A stretch of 5,049 nucleotides of DNA, from NCBI GenBank assembly GCA_021779795.1, contig JAJXZZ010000260.1:1-5049 (forward strand), in the 5' to 3' direction. Within the stretch, counting starts at the first letter, position 1. Each line of letters opens with the position of its first letter. Below are positions 1 through 5,049 of this stretch, piece by piece. Under the pieces are notes generated by a model. The model was not told the DNA's origin. It searched no databases and was given only the letters and a program-made list of their open reading frames with translations. The position numbers and the translations under genes were made by a program. The stretch is from Acidobacteriota bacterium (GTDB lineage Bacteria > Acidobacteriota > Vicinamibacteria > Vicinamibacterales > Fen-181).

Positions 1-59
1 GGGCGGCGATGGCTGGCAGCGCGCTGGCCGCCGAAGCACGAAGCGATTTCCATGGCTGA
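1..59 (+). CDS. Possible 3' end of upstream gene, by synteny nuoB (partial)
   Basis: One frame entering from the left edge (codons beginning at base 3) reads AAMAGSALAAEARSDFHG and stops at TGA 57-59, overlapping the nuoC start by 8 bases (ATGGCTGA). In complex I operons the gene before nuoC is usually nuoB, whose product carries the terminal Fe-S cluster N2, and NuoB C-termini are variable. Only 18 codons are visible and none of the NuoB cysteine motif is in the window, so the identity rests on gene order alone. The other two frames are also open here: one is continuous with nuoC but offers no ATG, GTG or TTG start, and the other runs on far inside nuoC, which would be an implausibly long overlap. 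The short overlap is the most operon-like choice, but this is weakly supported. Confidence 0.3.
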   Translation, partial: AAMAGSALAAEARSDFHG

Positions 60-735
60 TACCGAGAAGACCGACCCCGCGGGCGCGCCGCCCGCGGCTC
101 CCGTCGCCCAGGCCGCCGCGGCGAAGCCGGCAGCGGCCGCCCCCAAGGTCGAGAAGGCTCCGCCGCCGCCGCCCGGGCCGCCCGATCCGCCGCCGCCGGC
201 CGACGTGCCGGTGCCGGCGTTCATCCAGGCGCTGCAGGCGGCGCTGCCCGGCGCCGTCACGCAGCTGGCCTACTGGGTGGGGGACTGGACCGTCATCGTC
301 GCGGCGCCGCGGCTGCTCGACGTGGCGCGGTACCTGCGCGACGAGTCGGGGGCGCGGTTCGACTACTGCTCGGACGTGACGGCGGTCGACTGGCCGGCGC
401 GCGCGGGCGAGCGGTTCGACGTGGTCTACTGCCTGTACTCGACCGGCCTGCGGACGCGCGTGCGGATCAAGACGCGCGTGGCCGACGGCGACGCGGTGCC
501 CTCGGTGTCGGGCATCTGGGCGGCCGCCAACTGGCTCGAGCGCGAGGTCTGGGACATGTTCGGGATCCGGTTCGCGGGCCACCCGGACCTGCGCCGGATC
601 CTCATGCCGGAGGAGTGGCAGGGACACCCGCAGCGCAAGGACTACCCGCTCGAGGGGCCGGGGGAGCTGATCCTCGAGGATCCCGAGGAGTGGCTGAAGC
701 TGCGGCAGTCGTTCAACGAAGCGGAGATCGAGTAA
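52..735 (+). CDS. nuoC: NADH-quinone oxidoreductase subunit C (NuoC, 30 kDa subunit)
   Basis: This is a cytoplasmic subunit of the complex I connecting module. It has no cofactor and packs against NuoD and NuoB near the quinone site. The 227-residue product has two parts. Residues 1-55 are rich in Ala and Pro with a few Lys/Glu, including PPPPP at 37-41 and PPPP at 46-49, and look disordered. Residues from about 56 to 227 are the family domain, with the 30-kDa signature at 163-184 (EREVWDMFGIRF, then H177 and R181-R182) followed by the typical RKDYPLEG at 195-202. The domain length is normal; the proline-rich N-terminal extension is the unusual part. ATG 52 is the only normal start in this frame inside the window. 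The ribosome site before it is weak (GAAG at 40-43), and the possible overlap with the upstream gene suggests translational coupling. The stop TAA shares a base with the nuoD ATG. Confidence 0.97.
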   Translation: MADTEKTDPAGAPPAAPVAQAAAAKPAAAAPKVEKAPPPPPGPPDPPPPADVPVPAFIQALQAALPGAVTQLAYWVGDWTVIVAAPRLLDVARYLRDESGARFDYCSDVTAVDWPARAGERFDVVYCLYSTGLRTRVRIKTRVADGDAVPSVSGIWAAANWLEREVWDMFGIRFAGHPDLRRILMPEEWQGHPQRKDYPLEGPGELILEDPEEWLKLRQSFNEAEIE

Positions 736-1859
736 TGGAACCGGACGTCGCCCGCCAGATGTTCGACACCGACGAGCTCGTCATCAACATGGGGCCGCAG
801 CACCCGGCCACGCACGGGGTGCTGCGGGTCGTCCTCAAGCTGGATGGCGAGAAGGTCGTCGATGCGGACGTCGTCATCGGCTATCTGCACCGGGGGGTCG
901 AGAAGCTCAGCGAGAACCGCGACTTCACGCAGATCGTCCTGCTGACCGATCGCCTGGACTACGTCGCGTCGGCCGCGGCGAACCTGGCCTACGTCGAGAC
1001 GGTCGAGAAGCTGCTGTCGCTCGAGGTGCCCCGCCGCGCGAAGTACCTCCGCACGATCCTCGCCGAGCTGCAGCGGCTGGCGAGCCACCTGGTCTGGCTC
1101 GGCAGCCACGCCATGGACATCGGCGCGGTCACCGTCTTCCTGTACTGCCTGCGCGAGCGGGAGCTGATCCTCGACCTGTTCGAGGAGTTCTGCGGCGCGC
1201 GGCTGACCTACAACTCGATGCGGATCGGCGGGCTGCCGCAGGACCTGCCGCCGGGCTGGGACCGGAAGGCGCTCCAGTTCTGCGACATCCAGATCGAGAA
1301 GCTGGCCGAGTACGAGACGCTGCTCACGCACAACCGGATCTGGCTGGAGCGGACCCGGAACATCGGCGTGATCTCGGCGGCCGACGCGGTGGCGGTGGGG
1401 CTGTGCGGGCCGCCGCTGCGCGGGTCGGGCGTGGCGCGCGACGTGCGCAAGGACGAGCCCTACGCCGCCTACGCCGAGATGGAGTTCGACGTCCCGGTCG
1501 GCACGCGGGGCGACACCTACGATCGGTACCTCGTGCGGCTCGAGGAGATGCGGCAGTCGGTGCGGATCATCCGCCAGGCCATCGGCGGCCTGCCCGAGGG
1601 GCCGGTGATGGGGAAGGTGCCGCGGCTCATCAAGCCGCCGGCCGGCGAGACGTACCACGCCAACGAGTCGCCGAAGGGGGAGCTGGGGTTCTTCATCGCG
1701 AGCGACGGCAAGTCCACCAGCCCCTACCGGCTGCGGGTGCGGCCGCCGTCGTTCTGCAACCTCCAGGCGCTGCCGCGGCTGGTGCGGGGGCACCTGGTGG
1801 CCGACGTGATTGCCCTCATCGGCACGATCGACATCGTGCTGGGGGAAGTGGACCGATAA
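735..1859 (+). CDS. nuoD: NADH-quinone oxidoreductase subunit D (NuoD, 49 kDa subunit)
   Basis: NuoD forms, with NuoB and NuoH, the pocket where ubiquinone or menaquinone is reduced; the fold is related to the large subunit of NiFe hydrogenases. The product is 374 residues, a normal length. It has the GPQHPATHG motif at 20-28 and the 49-kDa signature LHRGVEKLSENR at 51-62, and it ends in the typical GEVDR. The quinone-site residues known from Thermus and mammals appear to be present: His27, Tyr76 (49 residues on, in DRLDY) and Asp128 (101 residues after the His), the same spacings as in the family. I chose ATG 735 over an in-frame ATG 120 bases upstream because that longer form would lie wholly within nuoC and add an unrelated Ala/Arg/Gly-rich stretch. 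ATG 735 overlaps the nuoC stop (TAATG) and has GGAG at 723-726, 8 bases away. Coupled translation with nuoC would help give the 1:1 ratio of the two partners, which are one fused protein in E. coli. Confidence 0.98.
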   Translation: MEPDVARQMFDTDELVINMGPQHPATHGVLRVVLKLDGEKVVDADVVIGYLHRGVEKLSENRDFTQIVLLTDRLDYVASAAANLAYVETVEKLLSLEVPRRAKYLRTILAELQRLASHLVWLGSHAMDIGAVTVFLYCLRERELILDLFEEFCGARLTYNSMRIGGLPQDLPPGWDRKALQFCDIQIEKLAEYETLLTHNRIWLERTRNIGVISAADAVAVGLCGPPLRGSGVARDVRKDEPYAAYAEMEFDVPVGTRGDTYDRYLVRLEEMRQSVRIIRQAIGGLPEGPVMGKVPRLIKPPAGETYHANESPKGELGFFIASDGKSTSPYRLRVRPPSFCNLQALPRLVRGHLVADVIALIGTIDIVLGEVDR

Positions 1860-1860
1860 C

Positions 1861-1970
1861 AGGCTCAGGGCTCAGGGCTCAAGGCTCAGGGCTAAGGGCT
1901 GAGGGCTGAGGGCTGAGGGCTCAGGGCTAAGGGCTGAGGGCTGAGGGCTCAGGGCTCAGGGCTGAGGGCT
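1861..1970. repeat. Tandem array of a 7-bp repeat, GGGCTNA, between nuoD and nuoH
   Basis: The array begins two bases after the nuoD stop and has fifteen complete 7-bp units (1861-1965) plus a partial GGGCT. The phase never slips. In order, the variable sixth base is C C C C A G G G C A G G C C G. Units 1 and 4 begin AGG instead of GGG; every other position is unchanged. The block of units 5-9 (A G G G C) is partly repeated by units 10-13 (A G G C), suggesting growth by slippage or duplication of several units. Because 7 is not a multiple of 3 and most units contain TGA or TAA, the array quickly closes plus-strand reading frames and is not coding. There are 14 GGG tracts, the last 12 of them consecutive and 7 bases apart. 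I see no transposon ends or CRISPR-like spacer pattern. Confidence 0.95.
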
Positions 1971-2002
1971 GGAGCCCGACGCCGAGGGCCGAGCGCCGAT
2001 GG

Positions 2003-2016
2003 CCGGCGGCTGCCGG
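2003..2016 (+). promoter_or_regulatory. Small GC stem-loop beside the nuoH ribosome binding site
   Basis: CCGGC (2003-2007) can pair with GCCGG (2012-2016) around a four-base loop, GGCT. The only purine-rich ribosome-site candidate for nuoH, GGAA at 2015-2018, overlaps the right arm and sits 5 bases before ATG 2024. If the stem forms in the mRNA it would partly hide that site. A short stem like this can arise by chance in such GC-rich DNA, so the regulatory role is inference. Confidence 0.25.
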
Positions 2017-2023
2017 AAAACGC

Positions 2024-3049
2024 ATGATTGACCTGCTCGTCATTCCGCTCATCAAGATCGTCATCGTCCTCACCGGGGTGCTGATCACGGTGATGTACCT
2101 GGTGCTGCTCGAGCGCAAGGTCCAGGCCTGGGTGCAGGTGCGCCTCGGGCCGATGCGCGTCGGGCCGCACGGCGTCCTGCAGCCGATCGCCGACGTGCTG
2201 AAGCTGTTCATCAAGGAAGACGTGACGCCGGTGCGGGCGGACAAGTTCGTGTTCACGCTGGCGCCGATCATCGTGCTGGTCCCGGCGATCATCGCGTTCG
2301 CGGTCATTCCGTTCGGGAGCACGGTCAGCATCTTCGGCAAGCCGGTCCCCCTCTACGTCGCGGACATCAACGTCGGCCTGCTGTACGTCGTGGCGGTGGC
2401 GTCGATCGGCGTCTACGGCATCATCCTGGCGGGCTGGTCGTCGAACTCGAAGTACCCGCTGCTCGGCGGGCTGCGCTCGTCGGCGCAGCTCATCAGCTAC
2501 GAGCTGGCGGTCACGCTGACCTTCGTCAGCGTGATCCTCGCCTCGGGCAGCCTGAGCATGGTGGACATCGTGACCGCGCAGCGGGCCAACGGCGTCTGGT
2601 TCGCCTTCGTGCAGCCGGTCTCGCTCTTCGTCTACTTCGTCGGCGGCCTGGCCGAGACCAACCGGGCGCCGTTCGACCTGCCCGAGGCCGAGCAGGAGCT
2701 GGTGGCCGGGTTCCACACCGAGTACAGCGGCATGCGGTTCGCGCTGTTCTTCCTGGCCGAGTACGCCAACATGATCGTCGTCTCGGCCGTCGCGACGACG
2801 CTGTTCTTCGGCGGCTGGCTGGCGCCGTTCCCGACGGTCCCGTTCCTGCGCGTCCTCGGCTACGTGCCGGGCTGGATGTGGTTCGTCGTCAAGACGTTCC
2901 TCGTGCTCTACGTGTTCCTCTGGATCCGGGCGACCCTGCCGCGCTACCGCTACGACCAGCTGATGCGGCTGGGCTGGAAGATCCTGATCCCGCTGGCCAT
3001 CGCGAACGTGATCGTGACGGCGGTCGTGAAAGTGGCGCTGAGCTACTAG
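2024..3049 (+). CDS. nuoH: NADH-quinone oxidoreductase subunit H (NuoH, ND1 family)
   Basis: NuoH is the membrane subunit that anchors the hydrophilic arm, encloses much of the quinone tunnel and begins the charged axis leading to the proton channels. The product is 341 residues, typical for the family, with about eight hydrophobic segments (roughly 5-28, 75-97, 115-137, 158-178, 192-210, 238-262, 285-302 and 318-338). ND1 signature 1 is at 50-65 (GVLQPIADVLKLFIKE) and signature 2 at 216-229 (PFDLPEAEQELVAG), the latter with the acidic cluster E221, E223 and E225 on the quinone-side loop. The preceding ERKVQAWVQVRLGP region (30-43) is also typical. ATG 2024 gives the expected short N-terminus before the first membrane helix; the ribosome site GGAA is modest. 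The gene is separated from nuoD by the 7-bp repeat array, so its translation is not coupled to nuoD. nuoJ, not the usual nuoI, follows 16 bases downstream. Confidence 0.98.
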   Translation: MIDLLVIPLIKIVIVLTGVLITVMYLVLLERKVQAWVQVRLGPMRVGPHGVLQPIADVLKLFIKEDVTPVRADKFVFTLAPIIVLVPAIIAFAVIPFGSTVSIFGKPVPLYVADINVGLLYVVAVASIGVYGIILAGWSSNSKYPLLGGLRSSAQLISYELAVTLTFVSVILASGSLSMVDIVTAQRANGVWFAFVQPVSLFVYFVGGLAETNRAPFDLPEAEQELVAGFHTEYSGMRFALFFLAEYANMIVVSAVATTLFFGGWLAPFPTVPFLRVLGYVPGWMWFVVKTFLVLYVFLWIRATLPRYRYDQLMRLGWKILIPLAIANVIVTAVVKVALSY

Positions 3050-3065
3050 CAGGTGCTGTGACGCT

Positions 3066-3575
3066 ATGGGCCAAGAAGTTGCCTTCTACACGCTCGCCGC
3101 GCTCATCCTGGGCTTCGGCGTGCTCGTCGTGACGGCGCGGAACACGGTGCACAGCATCCTGTTCCTGGTCGCCGACTTCCTCTGCATCGCGGCGCTCTAC
3201 GTGCTGCAGGGGGCGCCGTTCCTCGCCGTCATCCAGGTCGTCGTCTACGCGGGCGGCATCGTCGTCCTCTACCTGTTCGTCGTCATGCTGGTGAACCTGA
3301 AGCGTCCGCCCGAGGCGCACCGCGACCGGCGGCGGCGCGGGCGCCTGGGCGTCGTCTGCGCGCTGGTCGTGCTGGTCGAGATGGTGGCGATCACCGCCTA
3401 CAAGTACGTCTCGCCGACGGCGGGCCTGCCCCCGGTGACGACGATGGGGCCGAACAACGTGGCGCTGGTGGGCGCGGCCCTCTACCAGGACTACCTGGTG
3501 CCGTTCGAGCTGGCGTCGATGCTGCTGCTGGTGGCGATGGTCGGGGCCATCGTGCTGGCGCGGCGGGAACTCTAG
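3066..3575 (+). CDS. nuoJ: NADH-quinone oxidoreductase subunit J (NuoJ, ND6 family)
   Basis: NuoJ is a small membrane subunit between NuoH and NuoK; its third helix changes shape during turnover and helps link quinone reduction to proton pumping. The product is 169 residues, within the family range, with five hydrophobic segments at about 7-24, 29-48, 53-76, 94-113 and 145-165. The third contains the family pattern VIQVVVYAGGIVVLYLFVVM (residues 55-74), and the C-terminus LVPFELASMLLLVAMVGAI (144-162) is characteristic. A very basic loop (residues 79-93, with RDRRRRGR at 86-93) follows helix 3. The last half, between helices 4 and 5, is a short polar loop as usual. The start at ATG 3066 has only a distant AGG (3051-3053) as a ribosome site, so reinitiation after nuoH is likely. 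It is followed by nuoK after 11 bases. Confidence 0.95.
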   Translation: MGQEVAFYTLAALILGFGVLVVTARNTVHSILFLVADFLCIAALYVLQGAPFLAVIQVVVYAGGIVVLYLFVVMLVNLKRPPEAHRDRRRRGRLGVVCALVVLVEMVAITAYKYVSPTAGLPPVTTMGPNNVALVGAALYQDYLVPFELASMLLLVAMVGAIVLARREL

Positions 3576-3578
3576 GGG
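3574..3578 (+). promoter_or_regulatory. Ribosome binding site of nuoK, overlapping the nuoJ stop codon
   Basis: AGGGG begins inside the nuoJ TAG stop and lies 8 bases before the nuoK ATG, the clearest Shine-Dalgarno match in the window after that of nuoD. The overlap means ribosomes finishing nuoJ stop right on the nuoK initiation site, which favours coupled translation of the two adjacent membrane subunits. Confidence 0.55.
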
Positions 3579-3586
3579 CTGAGCGT

Positions 3587-3895
3587 ATGACTCCGATTAC
3601 CCCCGTGCACTACATGGTGCTGTCGGCGGGGCTGTTCGTCCTCGGCATCATCGGCGTGATGTTCCGCCGCAACATCATCGTCATCCTGATGTCGATCGAG
3701 CTGATGCTCAACGCGGTGAACATCAACCTCGTGGCCTTCTCGAACATGTGGCAGAACGCGGTCGGCCAGGTGTTCGTGATCTTCGTCGTGTGCGTCGCCG
3801 CCGCCGAGGCCGCGGTCGGACTGGGCATCATCCTCGCGTTCTACCGGAACAAGGAAACGGTGAACATCGACGAGATGAGCCTCATGCGGTGGTAG
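3587..3895 (+). CDS. nuoK: NADH-quinone oxidoreductase subunit K (NuoK, ND4L family)
   Basis: NuoK is a three-helix membrane subunit related to MrpC of multisubunit Na+/H+ antiporters. With NuoJ and NuoH it carries protons through the fourth pathway of the membrane arm. The 102-residue product matches the usual length of about 100, with hydrophobic segments at roughly 8-26, 29-52 and 60-86. The two membrane-buried glutamates essential in E. coli (Glu36 and Glu72) correspond to Glu38 (in MSIELMLNAVN) and Glu74 (in AAAEAAVGLGI), 36 residues apart as expected. ATG 3587 has a good ribosome site (AGGGG) ending 8 bases upstream. After its TAG stop the tight packing ends: a 106-base spacer with an inverted repeat separates it from nuoL. 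Confidence 0.98.
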   Translation: MTPITPVHYMVLSAGLFVLGIIGVMFRRNIIVILMSIELMLNAVNINLVAFSNMWQNAVGQVFVIFVVCVAAAEAAVGLGIILAFYRNKETVNIDEMSLMRW

Positions 3896-3914
3896 CGGAA
3901 TCTGGACATCCTGT

Positions 3915-3976
3915 GATCTGGCGATCTGGCGATCTGGCCGCCGCCGCACTTCGCCAGATCGCCAGACCGCAAGATG
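3915..3976. repeat. 8-bp tandem repeat with facing inverted copies (long stem-loop) between nuoK and nuoL
   Basis: GATCTGGC occurs three times head to tail at 3915-3922, 3923-3930 and 3931-3938. After a 14-base loop (3939-3952) come three inverted units: a perfect GCCAGATC (3953-3960), GCCAGACC with one change (3961-3968) and GCAAGATG with two changes (3969-3976). The two arms pair perfectly over 14 bp (3925-3938 with 3953-3966). The stem extends to 23 positions with 21 pairs (3916-3938 with 3953-3975), the mismatches being A3924/C3967 and G3920/A3971. No run of T follows, so it does not look like a Rho-independent terminator, and nuoL continues the same pathway downstream. It could be a repetitive extragenic palindrome, an mRNA-stability or processing hairpin, or simply an inverted duplication. 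Its function is unknown. Confidence 0.9.
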
Positions 3977-4001
3977 TGAAGATACAAGCGTTGTGTTGGC
4001 G

Positions 4002-5049
4002 ATGACTGCCATGGACCTGATCTGGCTCATTCCACTCCTGCCCGGCGTGGGCGCGGCCGTGAACGGCATCTTCGGCATCCGCTTCTTCAGCAGGCGGGTC
4101 TCCGGGCTGGTCGCGTGCACGACGATGGCGCTGGCGTTCGGCCTGTCGCTCCTGGCCTTCGCCCAGCTGCTCGGGCTGCCGCCCGAGGCGCGGGTCCACG
4201 ACGTCGTGCTGTTCGACTGGATCCCGCCGACCGCCCTCGCGATGGGCAACGGCGCGATCGGGTCGCTCCACGTCCCCTGGGCGTTCCGGCTCGACCCGCT
4301 GTCGGCGATGATGATCCTGGTCGTCAGCGGGATCGGGTTCCTGATCCACGTCTACTCGACCGCCTACATGCACGACGAGCCGCGCGGCGGCGTGGCCCGG
4401 TACTTCTCGTACCTGAACCTGTTCGTCTTCTTCATGCTGACGCTCGTGCTCGGCTCCAACTTCCTGGTCATGTTCGTCGGCTGGGAAGGGGTCGGCCTCT
4501 GCTCGTACCTGCTGATCGGCTACTGGTACGAGAAGAAGAGCGCGTCGGACGCGGGCAAGAAGGCGTTCATCACCAACCGGGTGGGCGACTGGGGCTTCCT
4601 GCTGGGCGTCTTCCTGGTCTTCGTCACCTTCGGCACGTTCGACTTCAAGGCGGTGGCGGCGGCGGCCTCGGCGATGCCGATCGAGGCGGCGCACTTCGGC
4701 ACGCTGTCGCTCATCACGCTGCTGCTGTTCGTCGGCGCGACGGGCAAGAGCGCGCAGATCCCGCTCTACGTCTGGCTGCCCGACGCGATGGAGGGCCCGA
4801 CGCCGGTCTCGGCCCTGATCCACGCCGCGACGATGGTGACGGCCGGCGTCTACATGGTCGGCCGCAACGCCCAGCTGTTCCTGCACGCCCCGATGACGAT
4901 GGAGGTGGTGGCGGTGGTCGGCGTGCTGACCGCGCTGATGGCCGCGACGATCGGCCTCGTGCAGACCGACATCAAGCGGGTCCTGGCCTACTCGACCGTG
5001 TCGCAGCTCGGCTACATGTTCGTGGCGATGGGCGTCGGCGCCTTCGCCG
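4002..5049 (+). CDS. nuoL: NADH-quinone oxidoreductase subunit L (NuoL, ND5 family), 5' part only
   Basis: NuoL is the distal antiporter-like proton pump of the membrane arm, related to MrpA. The window holds 349 codons, a little over half of a usual protein of more than 600 residues; it runs off the right edge with no frameshift. Counting from the second Met (4011), the N-terminus MDLIWLIPLLPG is typical. The proton-path residues match E. coli spacing: Glu159 in GWEGVGLCSY (E144), Asp193 in NRVGDWGF (D178), Lys246 in GKSAQIPLYVWLPDAM (K229), His271 in LIHAATMVTAG (H254) and Lys322 in DIKRVLAYSTVSQLGYM (K305). The start is uncertain: ATG 4002 and ATG 4011 are in frame, three codons apart, and neither has a clear ribosome site. 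ATG 4002 is listed as the longer form, while ATG 4011 gives the more usual N-terminus. The K-L spacer stem-loop ends about 26 bases before ATG 4002. nuoM and nuoN would be expected next, outside the window. Confidence 0.96.
   Translation, partial: MTAMDLIWLIPLLPGVGAAVNGIFGIRFFSRRVSGLVACTTMALAFGLSLLAFAQLLGLPPEARVHDVVLFDWIPPTALAMGNGAIGSLHVPWAFRLDPLSAMMILVVSGIGFLIHVYSTAYMHDEPRGGVARYFSYLNLFVFFMLTLVLGSNFLVMFVGWEGVGLCSYLLIGYWYEKKSASDAGKKAFITNRVGDWGFLLGVFLVFVTFGTFDFKAVAAAASAMPIEAAHFGTLSLITLLLFVGATGKSAQIPLYVWLPDAMEGPTPVSALIHAATMVTAGVYMVGRNAQLFLHAPMTMEVVAVVGVLTALMAATIGLVQTDIKRVLAYSTVSQLGYMFVAMGVGAFA

Noticed and set aside
615..734. Upstream in-frame extension of nuoD by 40 codons
   Set aside because: It lies wholly within nuoC, reads as an unrelated Ala/Gly/Arg-rich stretch, and ATG 735 has a ribosome site and gives the normal NuoD length.
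642..1793. Long minus-strand open frame (383 codons) opposite nuoD
   Set aside because: It mirrors nuoD in GC-rich DNA where the complementary frame lacks stops. The product is an Arg/Pro/His/Asp-rich low-complexity chain with no family pattern, while the plus strand encodes an intact NuoD.
1861..1970. Array read as a CRISPR or a phage attachment site
   Set aside because: Units are 7 bp with no spacers, and there is no integrase, cas gene or tRNA nearby.
1860..2023. Internal promoter before nuoH
   Set aside because: I see no -35/-10-like pair; the stretch is repeat array followed by GC-rich sequence. A promoter unlike the usual housekeeping type cannot be excluded by eye.
1949..2716. Minus-strand frame reaching into the 7-bp repeat array
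   Set aside because: It is a shadow of nuoH. The SALSPEP-like end is just the translated repeat, not a peptide repeat protein.
3576..3582. A single GGGCTGA in the nuoJ-nuoK gap, matching the nuoD-nuoH repeat unit
   Set aside because: One 7-base match is expected by chance in this composition, and it is explained by the nuoK ribosome site.
3915..3980. Stem-loop as a Rho-independent terminator after nuoK
   Set aside because: The right arm is followed by CGCAAGATGTGAAG, with no T run, and nuoL of the same complex follows directly.
3882..4886. Long minus-strand open frame (334 codons) opposite nuoL and the nuoK-nuoL spacer
   Set aside because: It is charged and His/Arg/Glu-rich without motifs and runs across the inverted repeat. 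The plus strand carries the NuoL proton-path residues at correct spacing.

Overview
This window is a run of respiratory complex I (proton-pumping NADH:quinone oxidoreductase, NDH-1) genes, all on the + strand. In order they are a possible end of nuoB, then nuoC, nuoD, nuoH, nuoJ, nuoK and the first half of nuoL, which runs off the right edge. Each named subunit is recognised from family motifs read in its translation, and the functional residues fall at the expected spacing. No mobile element, RNA gene, CRISPR array or unrelated accessory gene is visible.

The DNA is strongly G+C rich with G/C in most third codon positions, which is why long mirror frames stay open on the other strand. The source is probably an uncultured or environmental high-GC bacterium. 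Separate nuoC and nuoD genes (fused in E. coli), a compact order lacking nuoE-F-G, and short tandem repeats between genes all fit an Acidobacteriota-like (e.g. Vicinamibacteria-type) genome. That placement is a low-confidence guess from style, not from any search.

Layout: nuoC and nuoD overlap by one base (TAATG). NuoC and NuoD form the connecting arm that carries the quinone-binding pocket. A 164-bp gap follows, mostly filled by fifteen 7-bp repeats of the form GGGCTNA, plus a small GC hairpin next to the nuoH start. nuoH (membrane arm, quinone-tunnel subunit), nuoJ and nuoK then lie close together (16- and 11-bp gaps). Between nuoK and nuoL is a 106-bp gap holding an 8-bp repeat three times, facing an inverted and decayed three-copy set, so that the transcript could form a long stem-loop. 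nuoL, the distal antiporter-like proton pump, begins after it.

Two things stand out. First, nuoI, which normally sits between nuoH and nuoJ and carries two Fe-S clusters needed for electron flow, is absent here, as are nuoE, nuoF and nuoG; they must be elsewhere if the enzyme is complete. Second, the only two long gaps in the operon are each occupied by a different short-repeat structure (period 7, G-quadruplex-capable; period 8, hairpin-forming), while all other junctions are tight. I see no evidence of a new enzymatic system; the unusual content is in these non-coding spacers.
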